Below are positions 12,624-25,961 of a DNA stretch of 64,000 nucleotides, one piece after another. A model generated the notes under the pieces. The model was not told where the DNA came from, did no database searches, and saw only the letters and a list, made by a program, of their open reading frames with translations. Source of the DNA: Sporothrix humicola (Eukaryota > Ascomycota > Sordariomycetes > Ophiostomatales > Ophiostomataceae); contig WNYE01000012.1 in assembly GCA_021396245.1 (NCBI GenBank), positions 124,001 through 188,000 of the forward strand. The letters are read 5' to 3'. Each line of letters begins with the position of its first letter. Within the stretch, counting starts at the first letter, position 1. Made by a program: the position numbers and the translations under genes.

Positions 12624-13698
12624 ACAGTCGACGGAAAGAATGTCTTTTTACGCAAGGATGCTTGATTTTGAAAGTGGAATGCTGTATTTTGATGGACGGT
12701 CAAGGAGGTGTCGAAGCGAATGCGTTCTTTTATAAATCTCATAGTCGTTTGACTCAATTTATTACTATTTATTTGCTTGTGTAGTAGGATGTGATAATTG
12801 TCTTGCTTTTTGAATTCAAACTGGTGATGAAATTCGAATTTTCTCCTCGAATAAAATCTCTATCTCTTCGTCTTACACCACTGCCGAAAGAAACTGACTC
12901 TCCCTTTCCGTCAGATGGACTTATAGATTGCAATCCCGGGTAAACGTCTGTCGGCTAGCAGCTCTTGGTTCTGTGTATATCTGTTTATCTGTTTTGCGGC
13001 ACTCATTCGCCTCCCATTCCTCCTCCGGCTAATTTGACTTACACCCAAAATAGAAGTGGCCCACCTGCAGGCAAAGAGACGAGCCGGCTGCCGGCAATGG
13101 AGAGACAATGTACAAATGAGAGCTGATGTAATGGAAGGAAAGGGAGGTCTATTGTGATGGAAGGGTCATCACGTGTTCGTCCATAGAGTGAATGTATAAA
13201 TGATTTTGATTTTCTACCAAGTTCTGTTGGTATTTATGACAAGTGTATGATTCCCCCAAAGTTATCCAAACCCAGTACCCAAAACGAAAAAAAGAAACGA
13301 AAAAAATGCAGCCGTTGCAGTATAGGTGATATAAAAAGAAAAAGCAGAATACGCAAGGGAAAAAAGAGCAGAAAGACAAGGGTGAGTTACTGCCGCAGTT
13401 CAAATGGAACTCCTATTTCAGTGAACATGGGACTTCTCGCCGCGCATCTTATGATGAAGCCGAGTGCTGTTCCAATGATGAAAGGTAGAAAAATAGGAAC
13501 GATGATCCGCCGCCTCCTGATCAGAAACACGGCAAAGTGATCGGCGTTGAAGTAAATATAAATAAAAGGCAGGTAGAGAAATGTTTCCGCAACAAGAAGT
13601 AACTCTCTCACATAACCCTGAAAAACAATCACCGCTTTAACCACCGTAATCGAGACAGAAACCAGTCTTTTGAAACCACGGAGAATGGCACTGGCATT
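12624..13698. other. Convergent 3' flank
   Basis: This stretch lies between the DUF1996 gene (+) and the transporter gene (-). Short open frames are present but none is convincing. It likely holds the two 3' UTRs. Confidence 0.55.
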
Positions 13699-14763
13699 CT
13701 AACGCCTTGACTTGGAGTTCAGCTCGACGGCACTGTAGTATGCGGCGCCGATCAGGGCCACCAGCATGCCCAGACCGTTGGCCATACCAACCTGGACGCC
13801 GAACATGGTAATGCCCAGCAGCACCGTGATGCTCTGCTTTACATTGCCACAGACAGTCATGGTCAGCGCTCCCGCCACCTTATTGGTACTGAAGGACGAA
13901 ATATTGAGCGCAAACGCAAGGGCGCCGTTGCCGACGAGAGCCAGCGCCATACGCGGCGAAATGGGAATGTTGGTGTATCCGCTCGTGATGTTTGAGATCT
14001 CGCCCGAAAACAGGGCACAGATAAGGGCCTGGGCGCAGGCGAGCGGGGACATGCGCAGCAGCGACTCGAGCGGTGAGAGGGCCAAGGGCCCAGTCATGAT
14101 GCGGTTCGTGGCGACCGTCTTGGCCGAGGCGAGGACAACGCCCAAGAACGTGAGGAAGAAGCCCACGGCCGTAAAATAGTAGTCGCCGTACGTCGCCAGA
14201 CCGACGCCGCACACCACTGGGATCAGGGACAGGTACGTCTTAGTCGAGTATGTCCGCTTGTACCTGAGGCGGTAGATCAAGACCGTAAAGACGGGGCACG
14301 TCGAGCGCATGATCTGGTGGAAGGGGATCGAGACCATGGCCAGCGACACGTTGGACACGGCAATGTTGATTGTAAACAGCACCGAGAACGCCAGCAGCAC
14401 CGACTCGTCGCGCCGCGACAGCTCTGTCCGCTTGACCATGCCGCGCAGCTCCAGAATGTAGCAGCCAATCGACGCGGCGCCGGCGTGGATGGCGGTCAGC
14501 AGCCATGGGTACGAGAACTTGCCCAGAATGCTCTTGTTGTACAGCGTGAGCGCCACGTTGCAGGCAAAGTACGCCGAGAGGTATAAGTACTTGGTCGTCG
14601 TCGATACTGAGTACTCGGCCTCGGCGCCGCCGGAGGAGCCCTTAGTACCCGTACCGACGTTGCTTGTTGGCAGTATGGAGCCATTCCTGCCCTTATCCCA
14701 ATTGACAACCGTGCCGTTGCTGCCGCCGTTAAGCTGGGCCTCGACATCTTCTGGACGGGCCAT
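13699..14763 (-). CDS. Triose-phosphate/nucleotide-sugar transporter family protein
   Basis: A 354-residue intronless member of the drug/metabolite transporter superfamily, TPT branch (PF03151). The first 48 residues are hydrophilic and cytosolic in character. About ten hydrophobic segments follow, starting at YLYLSAYFACNVALTLYNKSIL, which carries the family's NKxIL-type element. The stretch SVLFTINIAVSNVSLAMVSIPFHQIMRSTCPVFTVLI is the classic TPT core, and SFSTNKVAGALTMTVCGNVKQSITVLLG holds the conserved Lys/Asn residues near the substrate site. Members act in Golgi or ER membranes exchanging nucleotide sugars, or carry phosphorylated sugars; substrate cannot be read from sequence. Start at 14763 is the only ATG that retains the whole N-terminus. 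No linked biosynthetic partner is adjacent. Confidence 0.9.
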   Translation of the reverse strand: MARPEDVEAQLNGGSNGTVVNWDKGRNGSILPTSNVGTGTKGSSGGAEAEYSVSTTTKYLYLSAYFACNVALTLYNKSILGKFSYPWLLTAIHAGAASIGCYILELRGMVKRTELSRRDESVLLAFSVLFTINIAVSNVSLAMVSIPFHQIMRSTCPVFTVLIYRLRYKRTYSTKTYLSLIPVVCGVGLATYGDYYFTAVGFFLTFLGVVLASAKTVATNRIMTGPLALSPLESLLRMSPLACAQALICALFSGEISNITSGYTNIPISPRMALALVGNGALAFALNISSFSTNKVAGALTMTVCGNVKQSITVLLGITMFGVQVGMANGLGMLVALIGAAYYSAVELNSKSRR

Positions 14764-17700
14764 TGTGTGTGCTGTGTGAGGGTGTATGTGTATATGTGTA
14801 TGGATATAGAAGAAACGAGATCGCTCGTGGGCTCGGGCCCGGTGATCGCCTGATGAGGGAGATCACAACTCGAGATCACAGATCGAGATCAAAGATAGAA
14901 CCGGGTTGCTGGTAAAGAAGCTCTCGATTGGACTCTGTATGTTTTGACCAGACAGCTGGGCTGGTGCTCGTGCTCTAATTCTTTTGGCTAAATGTATTGC
15001 GCGGCCGTAAAAAATGCTGGGGGAGCTTGAATAATGCGGGCTGGGGATGCGGCGTAGATGGCTGGCGTCGGCTGAAGTATGAAGAGTCGTGGGGAAAAAG
15101 AGAAGATCGTAAAAGGGAACTCGGTCTCGATAGCGACAGTTGTTGTATTGGTTCGTGCAGCAAGAAAAATGGGAAAGAACACGCAAAGAAGCAAAAAGTG
15201 AAAGGCAAGAGCGAGTGTCGATGTTTCGGTTTGCAAGAAACAGAAACGACTTACGTAGGTCGCAGCAGGAAGGGACGACTCTTGGACGCGAACAGAAACA
15301 GAACAGAGCCCCAAGAACCACGGAGCTAGCTTTCCAGGGCTGGAAGGCACGGCAATCCCAAGGGCGGGCAGGGCAAGTGGAGGCAGGAGTAGAAAAAACG
15401 GGTACTCGCATACCCGATGGAAGGCACGCTGGCACGACACGAGAGACCACTGGAGTGCAGGGGAAGGAGCGGATGGCTCGCAGGGATCAGATAAAAAATA
15501 GCGGTACCTGTACCTGGGTGCCCTGAAGGCCCTGTAACGTCCTCTCTCTCCAGCGGCCTTGGGCAAAACGGCAGGCTAATTCTGAGTAAAAAACGGGCGG
15601 CGAAAGAGGGCCTAGACGTGCACCGCCGACGAATTTAACAAACCATTTGCCCGCTAATCACCTTGTCCCCTTGTGAGCGAGGAAAGACGGAGAAGATCGA
15701 CACAATAAAGTGCTGGGATATTCAATAGAATGGGGGCGACAGCGAGTCTGGAGCGATCGCCCTGTGATCGAGGACGGTCTCGACGGCCTGGGTCCCAGGG
15801 CTCTGGCATGGCTTGACTGGCTTCCGCGGGCTCTTGCCTTTTTACACCTGCCATGCGACAAGAAAAGACGACGATACAAAAGGCAGGCACGGCAGGGAGA
15901 ACTAAGGGAAACTACGACTGGGCAACATGAACTGTAGAAAGAGCTAGGTGCTTTCATGAAAACCATTGATGCGACTATTGAATTCCAATAAATTGGACGA
16001 CGGGCTTTCTTCAGTTTTCAGCTGGCAAAACTACAGGACTGAAAAATCGATTAAAGCTGAACTGGGGTTGGCTCATCTTCTTTGCCGAGCATGACCCCCA
16101 ACCTAGACATGCAGGACACCAGCCTATTTTCCTGTATTCTTTGTTCAGCTTCGACTATGCATGGCCAAGACTGGACTTGCCTTTCTTTCAGTGAAACTTC
16201 TTCTGAAATCTACAGAAGGGAAGGAAGGTCTGTGACTGCCGCTCCTGGTCTGTGTTTGTCGGGAACGCCAACATTGAGAACAGACATTCTGGCTGCACAG
16301 ATGAATGAAACCTCGCAAAGCGGTTAGACCGAGCCGGCTCGCGCAGTCAATTAAACCCTTTCGAACCACTTTACGCGTGTGCTGGAGAGAAATGCGGCCT
16401 GGAATGGAAAGGGCTAGAAAAAGAAAAGAATGAAAGATGAAAAAGAAAAGTCACTTCAGCCCCCTGGATAGTGGACAACGGCAGAGACAAGAGCCACCGA
16501 ATTCAAGTCAACTTTATGTCTCTCAAGCAAGACAGGCGAGGTAATTTGCTTGCATTTTGTGATGAGGAGTCAACAATGTCGAGACAAAGGGGCGGCAAAC
16601 AAGCATATTCAAGTGAACCAAGCAGGCAAGGGCCTGGACCGGGCGAGACTTGACGTTGACTTCCATGGCACGAAGGGAGAGCCTTTTCACCACATTTTAT
16701 ATTCACAGTTTGTTCAATGGATAATCAACGTGCGTCGTACTGCGTATAATCACTCTGATTTCATGACTCTGCTTTGGCATTTTCATTTTCGGTTGTGCGT
16801 TTAAGCCACAGTTGGCTGATATGCTTTCTTTTTATTTGCCTCCTTTTAATATTTTCCCTTTTTCCTCTCCCATTTCAGCCTTTGGGCCTTTTCTCCTATT
16901 TTCCTCCTTTTCTGTGCAGCAGCCACCTTCATTTCAGAGAGTTGTATTTCGTGGCACTGTGGCGTCTTAATATTCTCTTCTTGCTGTGGCTTCATGGCTG
17001 ACAACAGACCGTCGAGGCGTTCTCAAGACGTTCTGTTTAAACGCAAGCCCTCCAGCGGCAGATGTCAATATCTCCTGTTGCGAACTCAACGTGGTCAATG
17101 TCTTTGGCGAACGTCATCTCATGGGAGCATTGAGAGAAGTCTCACTCTGTCCATATTTTCTTACATGTTCCGTATTCTCTTACTTGGGATTTGGGACGCC
17201 ATTGACTGTGCCGCATATTCCGCACAGGATCCGAAAGAAGGGACGAAATACGCAATAGCATTGACATTGCGTCGTATTATTCAAAAACCCACCACGTCCC
17301 ACACTGTCCCAATCTCGCTCTCCGTGCCTCATTCATACAGGTACATTCTGGCGCTCCTCCCTTACCCACCAACAGACATTCATCTCAGGGGTCCCCGCAA
17401 ACAGACAAAGAGTTGACGAGAAACCGTTCACGGCAGCTTCAAAGTAACAGGTTCTCTCGTGGAATTTTCAATGCAACTGTTAAAACATGCAAGGACAAAG
17501 CAAAAGGTACAAAATAATGTGCATTTAAATGACAACTATTCACGAAGACACCAGAAGACAGGGATGCTCTCCAAAGCACAAACTCTCCACACACACGCTT
17601 CAACACGCCCCCTTTCCTCTCCCATTCCTGCCGCACACCCTCACGTCTTCCCTTTCACACCCTTTCCCATCCCCACCACTTGTTCGGGCCTAGCGTTTCT

Positions 17701-19193
17701 GTATTGCCAGCAATTGGCTTTTATGCTGTTACGCTGCTGGCTGTCACTCTTCCCTTTTTCACTTCTCACCCAATACGCAGGCAACAGTATTGCAGCTTGC
17801 ATACAGTGCTGTTGAACCAGACACAGGGACACGAATTGAATGACAGTTCTGCAGGTGAAGATGTCACCCGATTGGGTTGAGTGGATAGAAAGCGAGCCAG
17901 CGGCTGTGAAGACGAGAGGCTGCGTGAAGAAAATGCAAAACCAACGGGAGCCAAGCTTCTGTGTCTTTCAGCCCCAGCAATCCTTTGGTTAACAAGGGGG
18001 GAAAGGACCAAAAAAAAAATGAGAAAAATATGATTGTCGGCCCTTGGGCTAAAGTTGTCCGAAAAATTATGAGAAATGGCGGAGCAGAGAGACATTCGAC
18101 TTGCTTTCTTTTGCAGAGTTCCAAGACAATTTGAAGTCTTGTCGAAAAAAAAGCCAGAAAGAAGCCAAAAAGGTCACAGCGCAATGCAGGCTCTTTTTAG
18201 CCTCACTTTTAAAGTCCCTTTAGCGCCCCAGGTACCTTGCAGGAAAGTGGTGCCACAGCGTCCCTTTAAGGCACTTTAGGGGCTCCAAGGAGCATTTGGC
18301 GTTGTGCTCGAACAAAGAGAGAAAACGTCCCTGAAAGAAATGCCGTGACCCCTATTTCCAGGTCCTCCTCAGGCGAGGCACGAACAGAAAGTCAAGGACA
18401 CATGTCTTCAAGAAGAAACCTGACAATGTGCTGTGCGCCCTGTCTCTGTTGTGTCTTGCAGGTAGAACACACCTGTGTGTTTTTTGTCATTCCTGGCTTT
18501 CGGTTGTATCGGCTTTTTGGCGTACAGAGACTGCACTGTGACTGTCAGTTCAACCAGCTGTGTCACCGAATTCCTGTTCCTTCGTGACCTCGTATTATCT
18601 TCATAGGCGAAGACGCAACCCAATTGTTGCTGAAGAGGGAGCGAGTTTACTAACGAGTGGCCACTTGCGTGAGTTGGGAGGTTTCACCGAATCTCTTCAG
18701 CAAAAATTCGAGGGCTTGGCTTTCCGAGTGATGGGCTCTTCTCTCCCCATAGATCGTCCTGCCTTACCCGCTCCGATCATCGTCTACCCGAGCGGCAACA
18801 ATCTAAATAGATGAACAGCCGGCATATTAACTGCAGAAAATAAGAGCTTAAATAGAAAACGATTGTTTATATTGATTGCCGTCTGAACGTCATTAAATCC
18901 AAAGAAGGGGAATGTATCTGTTTACATTCGCCAGGACAATAAGAGTGAAAAAAATGACAATTAATGAAATACCAAAAAGGTGTATGATGGAAATCGATGA
19001 GATTCCAACCAAAATATTGACAAAAAAGATGTTTGTGTGCGATAGATTAGAATAAAAACAATAATAAAATCCGCAGAAACTCCCTCCGAAAAAAGACAAA
19101 AGGATTAGATGAAAACGCCGGTTTTGTATCGTTGATGTGATGTAAAAGTGTGGTTTTAAATGTGAAATAGGTCGAAAGTCTTTGTTTTGAAGA
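14764..19193. other. 4.4-kb gene-poor region
   Basis: This lies between the transporter start (-) and the 3' end of the glycosyltransferase gene (-). All open frames are short and unlike known proteins. The 600 bp next to 14764 are probably the transporter promoter and leader. Around 18190-18290 there is a cluster of related CCCTTTAA/CACTTTAGGG words. The last 350 bp, about 18840-19180, are AT-rich and represent the 3' flank of the glycosyltransferase gene. Confidence 0.5.
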
Positions 19194-20813
19194 CTACTCG
19201 GACGAGTCCGAGCTAGAGGAGTCGGAAGAGTCGGACGACGAATCGCTGTCGGAGGACTTCTCCTCGCTCGAGGCCGTCTCTTCGCTCGAGGTAGAGTCGC
19301 TGGAATCAGACGAGTCGGATGAGGATGAAGTCGATTCGGCGGCCTCGGCGGATGCTGTCTTTGCGGCCTCGGCGGCGGCAGCAGCAGCAGCAGCAGCCTC
19401 CTCCTCTTCCTTCTTCTTGGCAGCCTCGGCAGCAGCCTTCTTCTTCTCCTCGAGCTGCTTCTGCTTGAGCTCGTCCTTCTTGCGGTCCTCCTCCTTCTTC
19501 TTCTCCTTCTCAATCTGCTTGCGCTCCTCGGCCTTCTTCTTCTCTTCGAACTTGCGCTTCTCATCCTCCTTCTTGCGCTGGTTCTCTTTGGCCTCGGCCG
19601 CCTTGGCGGCCTGCACATGTACGGTCATCTCCTCCTCGTAGTCCTGCCAGAACTGGGCCACCTCGATCTGCAGCTTGGCCGTGTGGTTCGGGTTGTTCCA
19701 CTCGGGCAGCAGCGCCTCGGCGCGGTCAAGCCACGGCGTCATCCAGCTGTCGCGCACACCTTTAGTGCCCGCAAAGTGGACAAGCATATCGCCCTGCATC
19801 ACCTTCCACGGCTGGATCTTGCCGTCGCGACCGTCGTCAAAAACGTCCGTGGTGCCGTTGTCGAACATTGCGGGTTCCATGTTTTTGCTGAACAGCCACT
19901 TGCCGTCAGCGTAGAAGGCGTTGTTGACGGGCAGCGAGTTGTACCAGCGCATGGGTACCTGGGCCCAGTGGTTCTTATGCTTCAGGGCGTCGCGGGCCAG
20001 GGGGGATTCGTTGTGCGTGAGCAGGAACTGGAAGGCGCTCTGGTCGCGGAAGCGGTCCTTGAGGGTGCGCTCCTTCTCGTACATGGGGTAGGCCAGGACG
20101 CCAGACAGCATGGAGGCGGTCCACGGGTGCACGCGCAGGGCGAAGGCGCCAGAGTTAAGGCCGTCCCAGTTGGACGAGATGACCAGGTGGACGTCGTTAA
20201 GGATGTCGCTTGTGTTGGGCGGCAGGAAAGTCTCGAGGGGGGTCGAAGGGTTGAGGATCATGGTATCGCCGTCAAACCAGCTAGACGGGTTAGCAAGGGG
20301 CTAGAAAACACAAAGAGATGCTCAGGGTTGGAAAACCTACAAAATCCACTCGAGGCGCTCCGACTCGGGCTTGAGCAGCTCAGTGATGATAATGGCCAAA
20401 AGGTAGGCTGGCTTGGTGTAGGCGCCCGAACCACGATGCATGCGGTCGTTGTCAATCAGGTCGCTGACGACCTCCTTGTCGGCAATAAAGTGCGGGTAGC
20501 CGTGCATCTCGTTGTGCACCTGGTGCGTCTTGAAGGCGCGGTGCACGACGGGAATGTCAAGAGCGTTGACGGCGACGCCGACCTTGGCAACCTTGGCTAT
20601 GGGACCCTTGGGCATCGTGGCCGGCTTGGTGCCGAGAATGCGCGTGACACCGAACTCGCCGTTGACATCTTTTTGCTCGCCGAGCGATACTGGGTAGTTG
20701 CAGGAGGTTGCAAAGTCGACGCGCTGCAGGTAGTTGAAGCACAGGTAGACCAGGCATATTGAGGTAAGGACGGCCAGCAGCCGTGTCGGCCGCTGGAACT
20801 GTTGGACGAGCAT
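19194..20813 (-). CDS. Family 34 glycosyltransferase (GMA12/MNN10 type) with charged tail
   Basis: Transfers a hexose (galactose or mannose) to glycans in the Golgi. Exon 1 is 20341-20813, intron 20281-20340 (60 bp) has a GTAGGT donor, a GCTAAC branch site and a CTAG acceptor, and exon 2 is 19194-20280, for 519 residues. Residues 12-28 (LLAVLTSICLVYLCFNY) form a type II membrane anchor. The catalytic DxD lies in a WIFWFDGDT segment built across the splice junction (D161, D163), which fixes the intron placement. Later family elements include SNWDGLNSGAFALR, DQSAF and HFAGTKG. After about residue 380, where the fold should end, come some 70 residues dominated by Lys/Glu (probable coiled coil), a run of Ala, and a tail of about 45 residues built almost only from Ser, Asp and Glu. 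That extension is unusual for the family. Confidence 0.9.
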
Positions 20814-23800
20814 TGTGAAGAGTTGTATGGGTGTGGGTGGGCGATTTAACAGCCGATGCGGTGGTAACTTCGGGTTGTAAATTGGCTGTGTGGAAACCTG
20901 GGAAGAGGATGCTGTTGGGCGGCCGGGAAATCGGGAGATGCTGCTGTGCTTCGTCGGGGGCCAAATAGGCAAACAAAGGAGAGCAAGGACCCGAAACGAG
21001 TGGATGGTTTAAAATACCAAAAGAACAATGCAAAAGAAAAATGAGTGTATCTAGGAGGTCGAGGAAGAGAAAAGAAAAGAGTCGACGATAAAAAAAGGCA
21101 GTCGAGATCGCTGGACGTCGCGACTGGGCGGATAGAAGAGGTCGAAGAGGTCGTGAGAAAATAGAACAAGACGAAAAGGTGGTCGTCGATGCGGAAAAGA
21201 GGCTCGCTTCTTGGCTAAATTACCAGGCGTGCTCGCAAAGGACGTAAAATAAGGTCGAATTCCGCTCACTTGGACTTAGGTGGCGAACAGACCCAAGAAG
21301 AGAAGAAACAAGAGTCGTGACGAAGACGTGACGAGAGGGGGAGGAAGAAAAAGAGAAGAGAAAAGGAAAGGGAGAGGCTGCAGGAGAAGAAGTCAGGAAG
21401 AGAATGAAGTGATCAGAAGAAAGAAAGAACAAAAATGTCCCAGGGATAGGAAAGGGCAAGTGAGATTCGAGTCGTAGCACTCACACCAGCAGGGGGGGTG
21501 CGAAAAATCCAGCGCCAGGCAGGGCCAGCCCAGCCCAGCCCAGGCGAGCAAGGTTCCTTTCGTACTGCGGTACAAACCACCAACAGGCGCTCTTGCCCCC
21601 AAAAGACACTAGAAGACGACACACAAAGAGAAAGCGCAGAATGCGAGTATGGGGCAGGAGCGATCCGCGGTGCCCCTGTGGACCTTGTCACTTCTTGGCG
21701 CGAAATGGGGAAAGGGCAGGCAAAAGAAGCGAGAGAGACAAGTGGAGCTTGAATTTGGATGCAGTCCAGCCCAGTTCACAAAATCTCTGGATTGTGAGTA
21801 TCTAAACCTCATTCTTTTCACAGGGTTGGGTACATTTCTTTCCTACTTTTGCTGAATAGAATGCGGCTCGTTTCGGTGCCCCAGCCGCTCTGAATTGGGA
21901 CAATAACCAGCAGCAGGAGGTGGCTTGGAGGAGGTGGGATGAAGGTCACTCGTGCCTGCTGCATCTTAAGCTGTTACCAGATTTGCTGCGTCGCAGCCTC
22001 CTTCCACACGGCATTCTTTGTCCAGTCCACGAAACGGCAGGGCCGCTCTTGCCGTTGGCAGTTAGTTGCGTTGAACCCGTAACGGGCGTGCTCAATTAAC
22101 TGGCATTATGATTACTGTGATCCAGGAGACGGCGTCCTTAACTTCGGGCGCGACACCGCGAAATAGGAGGCGCTAGACACGGTCAACCGCGTCACTTTTT
22201 GAAATAAAACTGCATTACAACCTTACATAATAATGTCGAACAGAACAACAGCTCCTTTAAAGACATGTAATGTCTCTTGTCCTCGTTTGCCTCTTTTCCG
22301 GCATATTCTTCTTCATTTCTAAACGTGCGAGAAGCAAGGCGTTCCTCTTCTAATCTCTTGGCAATCTACCGGTATGAGCGCTGGAACGCCACAGCTCAAG
22401 CCAGGGAATAGCAGATAGGAGGTGGCAGAAGCTATGAAAGGCTATGAGGTTCTGAGAACTGTGTCTCGTGGCATATGGCAGACTGAAGATTGCTATGGGG
22501 CTTCCGACCACGTCCGCCGTTTGTTCCCGGGAGTCGGCATTCGGCGCCTTTCTGTTTCGAGTAGGACCAGCACGTGTGGGCTTGTTGGAATAGGGGAATG
22601 AGGGGCGACGCGTGTCTGGAAGGTGGTTTCTACGAAGCTATTCATGATCGAGATATGTGATGCGGGAGCGTGAGATTTTGATGCTGTCCCTCACAAGGCA
22701 CGATGGGAAACGGTCGTTTGAACTTTCGATGGCATCTGCCAAGAAATACGAACGTGGGCAAGTGGAAAATACGGCATGTCTAGCAGGTGCCAGCGGAATT
22801 CGAGTGGGAAAGGGCTGACAACAGTTCAGGCCAGCAAGGAAGTCGCGAGTCGTGACAACCGTGACCACACACTCGTTCTTTCCTGGTATTATCGGAACCT
22901 TTTTAATAGGGGCTCTAGTCTGGAATGAAAATGGGCGGTGCAATAATAACGAAAAAGGACCCTCTCTCTAACAAAGTTAAAGTGGTGCGTCCCATCGCGT
23001 CCCATGCGACATGCAAAATAGCAGCGGACGCGCGGCGCGCAGGGGTCTGGGAACGTCTGGGAGGTGCAAACAGGGGTGCCGGAAGCCCATTTGGGTAACA
23101 AACCCAAGCAAAACCCAGCAAAAAGGCAAAACCTAAAATAAAAATAGGAAACCCAAAAATCAAAGTTGCCATCGCTGGCAACTCTAGTTTTTTAAAACGG
23201 AACTATTAGAGCCAATAGCGGCCATCCAGAGATTGCACGTTCTGGCCCTCTTGGCCATCGAGGTCTTCTGTCGACCGTCTGCTCCAAGGTCCTCTTGATC
23301 ATCCTGCAACATAAAAAAAGCACGACATGAGTCGGATCGCCAAAACGGGGGCAGAGCCTTACGTATGCACTTTTACGGCGGGGAACAGAAGACGGCAAAC
23401 GGCATCTACGTCTTACGGGTTAGGTAGATACGGCGCAGGAGAAACAATTAGCAAGAGACAAAAAAGGGTAGGAACGAGGCGGGCACCTGCCCCTTGAGGA
23501 TGCCGCCGAAATAACGCAAGTGGCCACTAGAACAGGCAAGAACAATCACCTTCTTCCCGCAAGAAGTAACTCCATCGAGTCTGAGTCGCTGTGAAGTCAT
23601 CTCACTCCAACGATCCAAAAGCCAAGACATGAAAACCAGGCAGAGGAGGCTGAAGTACCCCTGTCCCGTGCATCAACGGGATGGACACGAGAAAAAAGAT
23701 ACTTTATTTCCAGGCTGCTGGGCAAATCCCTTACGTACAGGGGTGTAGGGCTGGGCGCTGAGCGCCAAATAGGGGGAAGACCAGCCAAAATTTTACAAAG

Positions 23801-25353
23801 GAAGGAAAGATCCAGCCATTTCCTGGAAGGCGGGCTGGCAGGCATTGGGGGAGGGAAGGCACGACTGGGGTGCGTACACGCCTGGACACACTGAAAATCT
23901 CGACACTCTTCAAAAAATTAATGGGTCTCCTGCGTCTGGGTTTGGGTTGGATTTGGTAGTCTGGTTTGCCCGCATAGCTTTCCCGTTTATATTTAGTATG
24001 ATGGGATGCAAATCAGAACGATGTGCACTGTGGACAGGACAGGGATTCGGGGGCATTGGCAGAATTGCTCCGGCGTGAGGTGAACAGTTCGAACAGGTGC
24101 TGAAAAGTCGTTGAATACGAACTGGGAATAGTCACCCCACTGTTCTCGCGAAAAGAAAGAGAAGAAATCTCAAAAAACATCTCTGGAAATAGGAGATATT
24201 GAAGTATTGGCCCGCTAGTCTTGTTTGGGAGTTGCTGGGACTCTAGGATAACGGGATTGGGACAATTCCACGCGACCACAGCTGATGGTAAGATTGAAAG
24301 GCTTCCCTCCAATAAATACGGGCGACAACACATGACAGATGTGTCTCTTCTGGGATAGAGCTGAACAATTTTATGCTACCAACTGCAGGTGGTGATATAT
24401 TGCAACGGACCAGAGTGTAAAAAACTGTCGAGCTGAAGTGATCGAGAAACATGTTGCAAAAAAGCCTTTACTGAAAGAATTGGCAGTCATATTGATTCCA
24501 ACATACACAGTACATGGCAATTTATGACATGCAGAGATGAGACAACAAGCCCTAGTTCTTCAAGCCTTGTGCTCTCCAAGCATGTCAGCAACAGTGGAAT
24601 CTTGCGTGTTGGTGAAACGTCAGGAGAAAGCCAAGTCAAGATACATTGCAAGTGTGAGCAGACCAAGATCCAAAAGTCAAAAAGACAAGAAAAACGGCCG
24701 CCACAGATTCAAAACGGACAACGGCTCAAACGGCTGAGCTGATGGCTGCAGGCGCCGTCGCTTGTTCCATGTGGCACAGTAGCCATTTTTGCCCGTCTTT
24801 AACACAATGGCGAGAGAGATACGTCGAACATAGACAGTTCATTGCCCTCGCCTTTCAATAGTGCAACAAAGAGTGATAGTTTCAGTGATCGACAGTCTCG
24901 ACAGTTGCCGTTTTGGGTACCAACAGCCAGCCAACAGCCCTACTACTGAACGAACCATTGCCATTGAAAGTTGATTAATGGGCAAAAAGAGACTGAAAAG
25001 GAGACAAAACGACGAGGCTGTCCGCTAGGAGAAATAGAAGAACGGTCGCCGCAAGCAGCCAACACTCTCGGCAGACCGTTTGATGGCGGGAGGCGGTAGT
25101 TGGTTCAAGTCGGGTGTAACTGACAATTGCAACGGCAGGACCGAGTGCACCTCGATGACCAGAGGTGGCGATACTATGCTTGTGTGGAAAGAGCGACCAT
25201 ATACAATGCCCTGGCAACTTGTTGCATGAATAAAAACAGACAAAAAGGAACGAGCCATGTGCACAAAAAATGTAATCGACAGCTCAAACCCAAAATGCAA
25301 AAAACACGGTGACAAAGTAACAAAAAGAAAATACCACAAAAGAGCAAAAAAAT
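20814..25353. other. 4.5-kb gene-poor region
   Basis: This spans from upstream of the glycosyltransferase gene to tRNA-Arg. The first 700 bp on the - strand side are pyrimidine-rich and are likely its promoter and leader. No coding frame of note is present. Near 21515 there is a short AGCCC tandem run, and near 22987-23005 a doubled GCGTCCCAT. I saw no rRNA, tRNA or transposase signal. Confidence 0.5.
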
Positions 25354-25425
25354 CGACCCCCCTGGGACTCGAACCCAGAATCTTTGCCACCGGAAAGCAA
25401 CGCCTTACCATTAGGCCAAGGGGCC
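25354..25425 (-). tRNA. tRNA-Arg (anticodon CCG)
   Basis: Read on the - strand, the 72 nt fold as a complete intronless cloverleaf. The acceptor GGCCCCT pairs with GGGGGTC (with G-U pairs) and has discriminator G. The D stem is GCC/GGC. The anticodon stem TTGCT/GGCAA encloses loop TTCCGGT with anticodon CCG. The T arm is CTGGG-TTCGAGT-CCCAG. It would read the Arg codon CGG. The 3' CCA is not encoded, as expected for a eukaryotic gene. Confidence 0.93.
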
Positions 25426-25961
25426 GGTGCTTTTCGCTTGTTGGAAATTCAGCCGCTTAACTTTGCTTATGCAGCCATTGGAAGCATGATGTGGGGCTGA
25501 CTGGAACAGCATAAGCGGCTTTCGACGAAATCTGCCTCAAATCAATACTTGTAAAAGTAAACAACCCGACTGCTAGTAAGGCCCTCGCGTTCAAAATGGC
25601 AGAAGATGCACAAAAGAACCAATTGCTCCTTGCCGGGCTGCGAGCATCAGCCTTGTCTTGGCGTTTTTCTATGAGAAGGAGTGATGATGGGGACCCTGTC
25701 GGAAAGGGAAGGCACGGATGACCTGACCAAAAGTCTCCTTGATAGCTCCTTCCAACCCCGCGCACAAGAAACATCACCTTTGAAACAACCACGGCGAATG
25801 ACTACAAAACCCAAAACAGAAACTCACACGCGACAACAATAACAGCTGCGCAACGAACCAGAGCAACAACGAATCATACTTTGTAAAACGCCATTATTAA
25901 AGGCTGCGTTTTCAATTCCACTCCGCCGATTGCATCCACAGAATCACACTCCTCGTTTCCT
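25426..25961. other. Region between tRNA-Arg and F-box gene
   Basis: This holds the upstream part of the F-box gene. Its frame is open back to a TAA at 25884-25886 with no ATG. A short frame starting at ATG 25596 is in the right phase to be spliced from 25680 onto 25942, but the donor (GTGATG) is weak and no branch site is obvious. Confidence 0.35.

Noticed and set aside
19617..20762. 381-codon + strand frame over the glycosyltransferase
   Set aside because: Antisense shadow of the GT34 gene, whose DxD and intron are clear on the other strand.
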